Positions 1 through 6,151 of a DNA stretch of 8,405 nucleotides are shown in pieces. This DNA comes from Actinomycetes bacterium. Its GTDB lineage: Bacteria > Actinomycetota > Acidimicrobiia > Acidimicrobiales > Acidimicrobiaceae. Position numbers and translations under genes: made by a program. The notes beneath the pieces are model-generated. The model was not told the DNA's origin. It worked only from the letters and a program-made list of their open reading frames with translations, and ran no database searches. The stretch covers positions 1 to 8,405 of the forward strand of contig JAKBSX010000086.1 in NCBI GenBank assembly GCA_021844725.1, read 5' to 3'. How positions within the stretch are numbered: the stretch's first letter is position 1; each line of letters opens with the position of its first letter.

Positions 1-154
1 TCTTCAATGCAAATTAAAAAAACGAGACTAAAAGTGGACAACAAATTTCTGAATTTCACCATACCATTCTTAATCTTCAAAATTGCATCCACTTTCCGAT
101 TTGACTATAGTATCCATATCTAGCGAATAATTCGACAATAACTAACTAACATAG

Positions 155-167
155 TTATAATTAAATA
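155..167 (+). promoter_or_regulatory. Putative TATA box of the livK-like gene
   Basis: The AT-only run TTATAATTAAATA is centred about 25 bp before the ATG at 186. Archaeal transcription usually starts about 25 bp downstream of the TATA centre, so the start would fall on or next to the ATG and the mRNA would be leaderless. No Shine-Dalgarno-like sequence precedes the ATG, which agrees. An 8-bp perfect palindrome (ACTGCAGT, 172-179) lies between box and start and could be a regulator contact, but 8-bp palindromes are common. Positions 1-154 show no gene. Confidence 0.5.
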
Positions 168-185
168 ACAGACTGCAGTGCCTTG

Positions 186-1589
186 ATGAATATGAAGCGC
201 GCTGGCGTCAGTACAAGTGTTCAGATAGTCTCAATTGTTGTTGCCTTCTTGATTGGTTTGGGAATAATGTATGCGGCTGCTCCCAGTTTCGTTGGCGCTA
301 AAACCACCACCACTACGGTTACAACGACCTCTGTATCAACCGCTACAATTACTGGCGGCGGCGGAGGTACTACCACGACATCGACAGCAACAACATCAAC
401 TTCACAGGCTACCGGCGCCCCGATATCGATCGGAGTGAACATAGAACTTTCTGGTGTGACTGCTCCTACCGGCAAAGAGGTTCTTCTTGGCGCCGAATTG
501 GCAGCTTCGCAGGTGAACGATAGCGGAGGAATTAACGGCAGACCTTTGAAGTTGATTGTGTTGGATGACCAATCTTCTCCGACACAGGCACTTGCGAATG
601 CAAGAATTCTAAATCAAGACAATGTAACCGCGATATTCGGTGGTGCGAATAGCAACGCGAACCTTGCTGTGCATGGTTACGTCGAGCAGAGCCAGATTCC
701 ATTTGTCGTGGCAAGTTCAGAGGCATCCGGACTTACGAGTCCAGGTTCTCATTGGACGTTTAGGGCTGTCCCTGATGACGTAGAGTGGGGTGCAGCCATG
801 GCGAAATTCCTCACGGATCTGAATCCTACAGCAAAGATAGCTATTGTTACAACACAATTCTCGCTCACGCAAGACCTAGCAGCAGGGGCTACCTGGTACA
901 TTACGAATCAAACCCATGCAAGCATAGTTTACTCTCAAGTCTTCCCAACAACCCAATCAGACTACTCGTCCGCCGTAGCAGCGATAAAAGCAGCAAATCC
1001 AGATTACATCCTGAACTTTGTCTTTGGAACATCTATCGCTACTTTCCAGCGCGAGATGGTGCAAGCAGGCTACCCAGCAAATCAAATCATGATTTGGGGT
1101 GAGAATACGTTGGACCTTTACCCAATCGGAAGTTATGGGTCATCAAGCTATGCAAGTACTTTCTTCACTCCTGCGTTTGCATCAAACTCAACAGAAATTG
1201 CAAACTTTGTGAATAGCGCTACTGCCTTCCTAAAGGCGAATCCCATCCAGGGTGAATATGGCATAGACTACGGAGCTTTCTTGGGCTATAGGTCAATGAT
1301 GATTATAGCACATGCGTTGAAGAATGTCTCAGGTACAATAACTCGAACTAGCTTCAGAGATGCTTTGAGCACTCTTCAATACACCGATCTACTTGGCAAG
1401 ACAGTCAGCTTTGATCAGAATGGCGCCATCACTCCGGGATTCTACGTTGTTCAGATTCTACAGGCAAATTCCACAGGTTGGACCTCAAAACCGATGAGCT
1501 ACATTCAGTTCCCCACAGGATTTGTGCCCGTATATCAGTTGGCAGTCTCCGTTAGTCCAGCAACAAGTACTACGACGACGTCGTCGTAG
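186..1589 (+). CDS. livK: Membrane-anchored solute-binding protein of a HAAT/Liv-type ABC importer
   Basis: Extracellular ligand-binding subunit of the importer encoded downstream; it captures a small amphipathic solute, probably an amino acid or amide, and hands it to LivH-LivM. ATG at 186 gives 467 aa; a TTG at 183 and an ATG at 192 are also in frame. Residues 1-6 are basic (K4, R5), residues about 12-32 form one hydrophobic segment, and residues 39-77 are a Thr/Ser/Gly-rich linker. The Peripla_BP_6 type I fold starts near residue 79 (APISIGVNIELSG) and has the family traits GAELAASQVNDSGGINGRPL and, further on, the VTAIFGGANS and IPFVVASSEA strands. The C-terminus ends in a second short Thr/Ser tail. 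The N-terminus resembles class III (pilin-like) archaeal signal sequences with possible processing after K-R-A, but it could simply be an uncleaved anchor. Substrate is not predictable from sequence. Confidence 0.85.
   Translation: MNMKRAGVSTSVQIVSIVVAFLIGLGIMYAAAPSFVGAKTTTTTVTTTSVSTATITGGGGGTTTTSTATTSTSQATGAPISIGVNIELSGVTAPTGKEVLLGAELAASQVNDSGGINGRPLKLIVLDDQSSPTQALANARILNQDNVTAIFGGANSNANLAVHGYVEQSQIPFVVASSEASGLTSPGSHWTFRAVPDDVEWGAAMAKFLTDLNPTAKIAIVTTQFSLTQDLAAGATWYITNQTHASIVYSQVFPTTQSDYSSAVAAIKAANPDYILNFVFGTSIATFQREMVQAGYPANQIMIWGENTLDLYPIGSYGSSSYASTFFTPAFASNSTEIANFVNSATAFLKANPIQGEYGIDYGAFLGYRSMMIIAHALKNVSGTITRTSFRDALSTLQYTDLLGKTVSFDQNGAITPGFYVVQILQANSTGWTSKPMSYIQFPTGFVPVYQLAVSVSPATSTTTTSS
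300..416 (+). other. Low-complexity Thr/Ser/Gly linker inside the binding protein
   Basis: These codons encode residues 39-77 of the binding protein: almost only Thr, Ser, Ala, Val and a run of five Gly (57-61). Codons vary (acc, act, acg, aca), so this is protein-level composition bias, not a DNA microsatellite. In archaeal surface binding proteins such stretches act as O-glycosylated spacers lifting the ligand domain off the membrane; that role is inferred here. The opposite strand is open only because of this composition. Confidence 0.75.
1570..1589. repeat. Perfect 20-bp palindrome ending at the livK stop codon
   Basis: Ten bases (CTACGACGAC) are followed at once by their exact reverse complement (GTCGTCGTAG). 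The final TAG of the palindrome is the livK stop codon, and the rest encodes the Thr-Thr-Thr-Ser-Ser end of the protein. In RNA it can fold into an 8-bp stem with a 4-nt ACGU loop. No T-tract follows, so it is not a standard terminator. It sits between the binding-protein gene and the permease genes, where hairpins in other importers limit downstream expression or protect the upstream mRNA; either role is inferred. Confidence 0.7.
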
Positions 1590-1881
1590 CTCAATGTCAT
1601 CGTATCCCCGCCATACTGCAGGGTTGCTTTCCGAGGAATTTCCAGGATGAGTGCGAAGGATCTTCAATTAGAAGTGCATGGCTTACTGGGCAGTCAGGAC
1701 GTTTACACTAGCTTACTAAAATTTGCATCGAAGCGAGTCACACGACCTGAATATGTTCTTCCTTAAACAATTCCATCAATCATTTACTTTCAATGAATTT
1801 CTGTGATCCGCTTGCACCTTGTCAGAGCAGATTTCAGCATGAAGGGAAGATTGTGGAGTAGGAGAGGTCCGAATGCACGAG

Positions 1882-1895
1882 AAATATTATTTTTA
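1882..1895 (+). promoter_or_regulatory. Putative TATA box of livHMGF
   Basis: An AT-rich block (AAATATTATTTTTA) preceded by a purine-rich stretch (ACGAG) that could serve as BRE. It is centred about 44 bp before the ATG at 1933. A transcription start about 25 bp downstream would fall near 1913, leaving a leader of about 20 nt. It is the most AT-rich block in the gap close to livH, but TATA-like words are frequent at this base composition. Confidence 0.4.
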
Positions 1896-1907
1896 GCACG
1901 CCGAGAC

Positions 1908-1922
1908 TGCCAGCTGGTGGCA
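1908..1922. promoter_or_regulatory. Operator-like inverted repeat before livH
   Basis: TGCCA-GCTGG-TGGCA is a perfect 5-bp inverted repeat with a 5-bp spacer. It overlaps the expected transcription start (about 1913) and lies 11 bp before the ATG of livH. That is where an archaeal repressor would block RNA polymerase. No regulator gene is visible nearby, so a trans-acting factor would come from elsewhere. Confidence 0.3.
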
Positions 1923-1932
1923 ACGTAATTTG

Positions 1933-2814
1933 ATGCCGCCTTCGGAAATAGAGTACACCATACTATCCATCATATTCGGAGGATTAGTCACTGGAGGAAT
2001 CTACGCACTAGTTTCCGCGGGGCTCTCCGTCTCTATGGGCGGATTAAGGAATCCCAACATCAGTCTAGGTTCCTTCTTCACGCTCGCAACGTACGTCATC
2101 TTCTATCTTGTTGTTTTGGACAGGCTCAACTTTTTCATTGGTGTGCTAGCGACACTAGCCCTATTCGGAGTAATTTTTCTATTTCTTGACAGAATTCTGA
2201 TATCCCGTTACTACCTGAAGCCTAGTCCAGACCTTACATATCTCGTCATTTCAATAGGAATAGTGACCATAGTCAACGGCGTGTTTGATAGTGTGATTGG
2301 ACAAAACCCGGAATCTATCTCTACCCCGTACCTCAATATGATATTTCCCATTGTATCGTTTGCGATAAACGGAGCGGAGATCATATCGATTGCTTTGGAG
2401 TTTGGTGTTTTAATAGCTGTGCTTTACTTCATGCGATACACAAAACAGGGCAGAGCACTTAGGGCAATGGTTCAGGACAAAGAAGTCACTTCTCTTATGG
2501 GTGTGAACCTGGTTGGACTAAGCAGGCAAGGCTTTCTGATTTCCTCACTGTTGAGCGTAGTCTCAGGAACCCTCTTTGCTCTTCTTTTCAGTTTCGAACC
2601 CACCACTGGCGTTGATATCATAACGATAGTATTCACAATAGTGCTTGTTGGAGGAATAGGAAGCATCTTCGGAGCGCTGGTCGTGAGCCTCGCTTTTGGC
2701 TTCATCGAATCCATAGTCAGCTTCTTTCTTGATCCATACCTTTCGATCTTCATCTTCTATGCTATCGTATTTGCTACGCTCTTCCTGAGACCAAAGGGTC
2801 TGTTTTCAAAGTAG
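1933..2814 (+). CDS. livH: Liv-type ABC importer permease, LivH subunit
   Basis: Integral membrane subunit that pairs with LivM to form the translocation path. ATG at 1933 gives 293 aa, normal for LivH; a TTG at 1930 is in frame but less likely. The sequence is hydrophobic throughout with about 8 membrane segments. Residues 16-57 match the LivH N-terminal signature (GGLVTGGIYALVSAGLSVS then LRNPNISLGSF). The cytoplasmic coupling loop that contacts the ATPase is at about 173-190 (GRALRAMVQDKEVTSLMG), followed by the family helix ending in SVVSGTL. The C-terminal half carries GGIGSIFGALV and ends in FLRPKGLF, both typical. Unusual: the widespread N-x-A-H-G element is N-I-S-L-G here (42-46). livM follows after 12 bp with no strong ribosome binding site between. 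Confidence 0.9.
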   Translation: MPPSEIEYTILSIIFGGLVTGGIYALVSAGLSVSMGGLRNPNISLGSFFTLATYVIFYLVVLDRLNFFIGVLATLALFGVIFLFLDRILISRYYLKPSPDLTYLVISIGIVTIVNGVFDSVIGQNPESISTPYLNMIFPIVSFAINGAEIISIALEFGVLIAVLYFMRYTKQGRALRAMVQDKEVTSLMGVNLVGLSRQGFLISSLLSVVSGTLFALLFSFEPTTGVDIITIVFTIVLVGGIGSIFGALVVSLAFGFIESIVSFFLDPYLSIFIFYAIVFATLFLRPKGLFSK

Positions 2815-2826
2815 CAGAGTTGTGTG

Positions 2827-3870
2827 ATGACTTTGCGCTTCAAACTCGATCCAAAATTCCTGATTCTGACCGCTGCATCGCTTATCATTCCCGCCTTCAT
2901 CGCATCAAATTCCTTCTTTGTTTTTGTCTTCACGCTGATAATTGTCAATTCAATTTTGGCTCTTTCATTTGAGGTTACGGGAGGTTTTCTTGGTCTCGAT
3001 AATCTAGCAATCGCTGGACTGGTTGGGTTTGGAGCATACACAAGCGTGTATCTTGTGACCCACATCGGACTTCCTTTTTGGATTGCGGCCCCGTTGGGCG
3101 GCGGTGTAGCTGCCTTCATAGGACTAGCCTTGGTTTATCCTAGCGTCAGACTGAAAGGGCTCTACTTTGCAATTGGGACACTCATCCTTCAACTTCTGTT
3201 CACCCAGATATTCGTAAACTGGACCAGTTTCACTGGAGGAGATATTGGTATCTCAAACATTTCACCCCCGATCCTTGGCATCGGCTCAAGAAGCTTTCAA
3301 TTGACAGGGATCTATTTCGCCTACCTATGCATCATCATTTTCCTGATCTGGACATTTGTGGTAAGCAGGATGAAGGAGGGACCCAAAAGCAGTCTTGTGC
3401 TCGAAGCCATCCGCGCGAATGATACGCTTGCCGGGTTTCTAGGTATTGATACGACCAGACAAAAATCCAAGTATTTTCTGATATCCTCCTTTGCCGCTGG
3501 AATTGGTGGATATCTTTTGGCCGTGCTTCAGGGTTATATCAGCAGCACGGTAGTCGACCTATTATTCAGTGTCAGCTTGCTCACGATGGTCTACGTTGGT
3601 GGAAGAAAAAGTACGTACGGTCCAATTATCGGTGCCGCTCTTTTGACAGCCATCCCCAACATATTCTTGTCACTTTACACTATTCGTAACTACTTCAGTG
3701 GCACGCTCCTGATACTCTTTATCGTGCTCCTCCCGTCAGGTCTTTTCGGTTTGTTTTCACAAATTTACGTTCGCTCGCGGAGAGCTCGCTCTAACGAACA
3801 AGTGAAGCAACCGCAACAGAAACAGGAACAAAAGCGAGAACAAGAACAGAAACCGGGGGAAAAAGCTTGA
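2827..3870 (+). CDS. livM: Liv-type ABC importer permease, LivM subunit
   Basis: Second membrane subunit of the importer. ATG at 2827 gives 347 aa; a GTG at 2824 is in frame but ATG is preferred. Family landmarks: LSFEVTGGFLGLDNLAIAGLVGFGAY (47-71, compare the LivM GYxGxxSLGHxAFxGxGAY pattern), YFAIGTLILQ (113-122), TGGDIGIS (136-143) and the coupling loop EAIRANDTLAGFLGID (193-208). About 8-9 membrane segments are apparent. Residues 316-347 form a strongly hydrophilic tail: Arg-rich at first, then almost only Gln, Lys and Glu. This tail is beyond what the fold needs and should be cytoplasmic. The stop codon overlaps the TTG start of livG (TTGA), so translation is probably coupled. Confidence 0.9.
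   Translation: MTLRFKLDPKFLILTAASLIIPAFIASNSFFVFVFTLIIVNSILALSFEVTGGFLGLDNLAIAGLVGFGAYTSVYLVTHIGLPFWIAAPLGGGVAAFIGLALVYPSVRLKGLYFAIGTLILQLLFTQIFVNWTSFTGGDIGISNISPPILGIGSRSFQLTGIYFAYLCIIIFLIWTFVVSRMKEGPKSSLVLEAIRANDTLAGFLGIDTTRQKSKYFLISSFAAGIGGYLLAVLQGYISSTVVDLLFSVSLLTMVYVGGRKSTYGPIIGAALLTAIPNIFLSLYTIRNYFSGTLLILFIVLLPSGLFGLFSQIYVRSRRARSNEQVKQPQQKQEQKREQEQKPGEKA
3855..3860 (+). promoter_or_regulatory. Purine-rich ribosome binding site of livG
   Basis: GGGGGA ends 6 nt before the TTG at 3867. It is embedded in the Lys/Gln/Glu codons of the livM tail. Placement supports TTG as the livG start in place of a later ATG, since the next in-frame ATG would remove the Walker A region. Confidence 0.45.
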
Positions 3871-4601
3871 GCGCAAAACTAGAGGTCGAAGGCATCTCCA
3901 AGCATTTCAGGGGTGTCAAAGCGCTGCAGGATGTGACGCTTTCGATAGAATCCTCTCAACTCTTGGGGCTCATAGGGCCCAATGGTTCGGGGAAAAGCAC
4001 CCTAGTAAACTGCGTAACAGGTTACTTCAAACCTGACACGGGAAGAGTCATCGCAATGGGCTCAAAGATATCGGGTCTGCCTTCGCACAAAATCTTTCGA
4101 TTGGGAATAGCTAGGACATTTCAAACCCCGCAGCTCTATCCCGAATTGAACGCAAAACAGCACCTCAGAGTAGCAACAATATGGCAACATGACACGAAGG
4201 ACGGAAGAGAGAAGGAATTTGATGAACTCTTGAATTTCCTGAAACTAGAGGGCAGGGAGAAAATACCTGCATCGCTCTTGACCCACTTCGAACAGAGAAA
4301 GCTCGAAATAGGCACGCGCCTCGCAATCTCTCCAAAGTTTCTGTTACTCGACGAACCGGCTGCGGGGCTGAGTCCGGAGGAAATTGATGAGCTCCTGAAT
4401 ATGATCAAGTCATTGCGTGAAAAGGGGATGGGGTTACTGGTCATAGAGCACACAATGCGTGTAATTGTTACGCTTTCAGATACAGTCAAAGTGTTGAGTC
4501 AAGGAAAGATTATCGCCTCCGGTTCTCCGCAGGAAATTACTTCCAGCCCTGCCGTGGTCGAGGCTTTCCTGGGAAGATGGAAACCAAAGGAGAAACAGTG
4601 A
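3867..4601 (+). CDS. livG: Liv-type ABC importer ATPase, LivG subunit
   Basis: Cytoplasmic nucleotide-binding subunit, partner of LivF. TTG at 3867 gives 244 aa, close to the usual 250-260. Visible motifs: Walker A GPNGSGKST (37-45); Q-loop ARTFQTPQLYPEL (82-94), which matches LivG; Walker B FLLLDE (158-163) with catalytic Glu163; D-loop AAGLSPEE (165-172); H-loop VIEHTM (His195). The signature motif is abnormal: LTHFE (138-142) followed by QRKLEIGTRLA, where LivG normally has L-x-Y-G-Q and LEIARAL. The signature Ser and Gly are replaced by Thr and Phe. The reading frame is intact and the other motifs are perfect, so this is a divergent subunit and not a decayed gene. It overlaps livM by 4 nt and livF by 4 nt. 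Confidence 0.9.
   Translation: MSAKLEVEGISKHFRGVKALQDVTLSIESSQLLGLIGPNGSGKSTLVNCVTGYFKPDTGRVIAMGSKISGLPSHKIFRLGIARTFQTPQLYPELNAKQHLRVATIWQHDTKDGREKEFDELLNFLKLEGREKIPASLLTHFEQRKLEIGTRLAISPKFLLLDEPAAGLSPEEIDELLNMIKSLREKGMGLLVIEHTMRVIVTLSDTVKVLSQGKIIASGSPQEITSSPAVVEAFLGRWKPKEKQ
4587..4592 (+). promoter_or_regulatory. Ribosome binding site that fixes the livF start
   Basis: AAGGAG ends 5 nt before the GTG at 4598, whose last two bases begin the livG stop (GTGA). It is the best Shine-Dalgarno match in the window. The competing ATG at 4577 lies upstream of this site and has none of its own. Confidence 0.65.
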
Positions 4602-5320
4602 ACCAGATTTTGGCCGTACTGAAGGTCCAAGGAGTCTCTGCTAGCTACGACAAGGTTCCAGTTCTAGTGGATATTGACATGGAAGTGGAGAAAAGCGAGG
4701 TCCTTGCGATAATTGGACCAAACGGTGCAGGCAAAACGACGCTACTTAGAACAATTACCGGATTGCTAAAGCCCATCAAGGGAAGAATCCTTCTAGAAGA
4801 TCGTGAAATTACATCTTTACCTTCGCACGAAATAGTACGAAGAGGAATGGCAATGGTTCCGGAGGGGAGGAGAGTGTTCCCTGACATGTCCGTGATGGAG
4901 AACCTCTTGATGGGAGCATACCAATTGAAGAGTTCGTCAGACGTAAAAGAGTCTCTTGAGTACAACTTCAAGCTCTTTCCTATTCTTCGAGAGAGAAAGA
5001 ATCAGATGGGTGGAACTCTTAGCGGCGGTCAACAACAAATGCTCGCGGTTGCAAGGGCGCTCATGTGTAAACCAAAGATACTATTGCTTGATGAACCATC
5101 CCAGGGGCTCGCACCAGTCGTTGTTGATCAGCTTTACGATTCATTGTACGAGCTTAGCAAGACAGGGATCACAATGGTGGTCGTTGAACAAAATATTTCT
5201 GAAATTCTGGCAATAGCGTCCAAAGCCTACGTCTTACAGAGAGGGAAAGTGATTATGCACGGTTCGGCTTCTGAGCTCCGGGACAAAAACATCGCTGAAA
5301 TGTACTTGATGGGAAAATAA
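4598..5320 (+). CDS. livF: Liv-type ABC importer ATPase, LivF subunit
   Basis: Second nucleotide-binding subunit, paired with LivG. GTG at 4598 gives 240 aa, near the usual 233-240, and is preferred over the in-frame ATG at 4577 (247 aa) because it follows AAGGAG and overlaps the livG stop by 4 nt. Motifs: Walker A GPNGAGKTT (40-48); the LivF-specific stretch VPEGRRVFPDMSVMENLLMGA (87-107); canonical signature LSGGQ (141-145) followed by QQMLAVARALM; Walker B ILLLDE (161-166) with Glu166; D-loop SQGLAP. The H-loop position is Gln198 (VVEQN), which is normal in LivF. It is the last gene of the operon; no clear T-tract follows the TAA stop. Confidence 0.93.
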   Translation: MNQILAVLKVQGVSASYDKVPVLVDIDMEVEKSEVLAIIGPNGAGKTTLLRTITGLLKPIKGRILLEDREITSLPSHEIVRRGMAMVPEGRRVFPDMSVMENLLMGAYQLKSSSDVKESLEYNFKLFPILRERKNQMGGTLSGGQQQMLAVARALMCKPKILLLDEPSQGLAPVVVDQLYDSLYELSKTGITMVVVEQNISEILAIASKAYVLQRGKVIMHGSASELRDKNIAEMYLMGK

Positions 5321-5404
5321 TCTTGCATTTATCTGAATCCCTGCTTTTGAAATAATGCGATCTGCGATATTGTGCCGAAAAAGTATTCTGGGTATGGATG
5401 ACAT

Positions 5405-5425
5405 TCAACACGAATAAAGTGTTGA
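5405..5425. repeat. 7-bp inverted repeat in the livF-osmC spacer
   Basis: TCAACAC and GTGTTGA are exact reverse complements separated by 7 nt (GAATAAA). It lies 85 bp after the livF stop and about 100 bp before the OsmC gene. No T-run follows on either strand, so a terminator is unlikely. It could be a regulator-binding site for the OsmC promoter, or an RNA hairpin in the livF 3' end. Function is unknown. Confidence 0.45.
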
Positions 5426-5486
5426 GCGAAGAAAAATAATGCCAGAACAAAGCAAGTCTGCGTCTCAAGGCAGATGCCGACATCAC

Positions 5487-5494
5487 TCTTATAC
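5487..5494 (+). promoter_or_regulatory. Weak TATA-like box of the OsmC gene
   Basis: TCTTATAC lies about 36 bp before the ATG at 5527, predicting a leader of roughly 10 nt. It is short and sits in otherwise mixed sequence, so this is only the best candidate. No Shine-Dalgarno-like site is seen before the ATG. Confidence 0.3.
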
Positions 5495-5526
5495 CGCTCA
5501 TCCACGGTTTGATCTTCGACCAATGA

Positions 5527-6069
5527 ATGAAAGTGAATCCGGATCTGAAACAAATCGTGAAACAGTATCATTCTTCAAGACTGACGTCAAAGGATGACTC
5601 TTTCTTACGCGGCACCCACAGAGTGGATCTAGAGCATTTGGAGCAATTGACGTGCGAGATAAATACTAAAGGCGGATCAAAGCAGTACACTTTCATCTCC
5701 GACGAACCTCGGGAAAGAGGAGGTCATGAGAAAGGTGCGGCGCCGCTGCAGTATTTCCTTGCAGGCGCTGGCTCGTGCCTTCTCACGCAGTACGCTAGAC
5801 TAGCAATTGCGGAGGATATGGCCATAGATACTCTCGCACTATCTGCGATTGGGCACATCGACCGTAGTCTTGAAGGAGCGTTCACAGACATAATATTCGA
5901 AGTAAGAATAAACAGCGAAGAACCAAACGAGAGAATTGTCGACCTCGCTTCAAAGGCAGAAAATCACTGTTTTGTATCGAATACACTCAGGAAAGCAATA
6001 CCGATGAAGACAAAGATCTACAACAATACTGCACTCCTTTACACCTTCGAATCAAGTCCAAAGATTTGA
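5527..6069 (+). CDS. OsmC/Ohr-family protein, probable thiol peroxidase-like enzyme
   Basis: 180 aa, soluble, no signal peptide. The OsmC family reduces organic hydroperoxides with a pair of cysteines. Landmarks: SDEPRERGG (58-66), then APLQYFLAGAGSC (72-84) with Cys84 at the first-cysteine position, followed by the long helix LLTQYARLAIAEDM, and the second cysteine at Cys148 in ENHCFVSNTLRKAI (145-158, compare the family C-P-V-x-x-T-L). Both cysteines are present, so peroxidase chemistry is plausible. The N-terminus is about 35-40 residues longer than a minimal 140-aa OsmC. The P-x-E site ahead of the first cysteine reads P-L-Q (Gln75). ATG at 5527 was chosen; an ATG at 5523 is out of frame. 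The gene stands alone between the liv operon and a convergent transporter, and its physiological substrate is unknown. Confidence 0.82.
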   Translation: MKVNPDLKQIVKQYHSSRLTSKDDSFLRGTHRVDLEHLEQLTCEINTKGGSKQYTFISDEPRERGGHEKGAAPLQYFLAGAGSCLLTQYARLAIAEDMAIDTLALSAIGHIDRSLEGAFTDIIFEVRINSEEPNERIVDLASKAENHCFVSNTLRKAIPMKTKIYNNTALLYTFESSPKI

Positions 6070-6151
6070 ATGGATCAACAATATCCACCTTCTCGTCCTC
6101 CTTCACTTATGCGAAGATGAATTTCGAGTCTGCCACTGCACACCATTAAGA

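Larger units (their letters stand above)
1590..1929. other. 340-bp non-coding gap between livK and livH
   Basis: No credible reading frame is seen on either strand. The first two thirds are of mixed composition without long repeats or a clear T-tract terminator. The last 50 bp hold a TATA-like box and a short inverted repeat. The length is large for an operon-internal gap, so livHMGF probably has its own promoter in addition to any read-through from livK. A small RNA could also fit here, but nothing specific supports one. Confidence 0.6.

Noticed and set aside
31..95. Inverted 8-mers AAAGTGGA (31-38) and TCCACTTT (88-95) upstream of livK
   Set aside because: They are 49 bp apart with no further pairing between; an 8-base inverted match in this length is not unusual.
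221..475. 84-codon open frame on the - strand rich in Val and Pro
   Set aside because: It is the mirror of the Thr-rich linker codons of the binding protein; its composition is an artefact of ACN/GGN codons read in reverse.
785..1102. 105-codon + strand frame inside livK
   Set aside because: It lies wholly within the well-supported binding-protein domain in another frame and shows no domain features.
2472..3119. Two long - strand frames opposite livH and livM
   Set aside because: They lie antisense to membrane-protein codons; the products are rich in Lys, Arg, Ser and Pro without a recognisable fold, as expected from reversed hydrophobic codons.
4136..4971. Antisense frames of 108 and 117 codons opposite livG and livF
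   Set aside because: Serine-rich products with no motif; the sense genes carry all ABC motifs.
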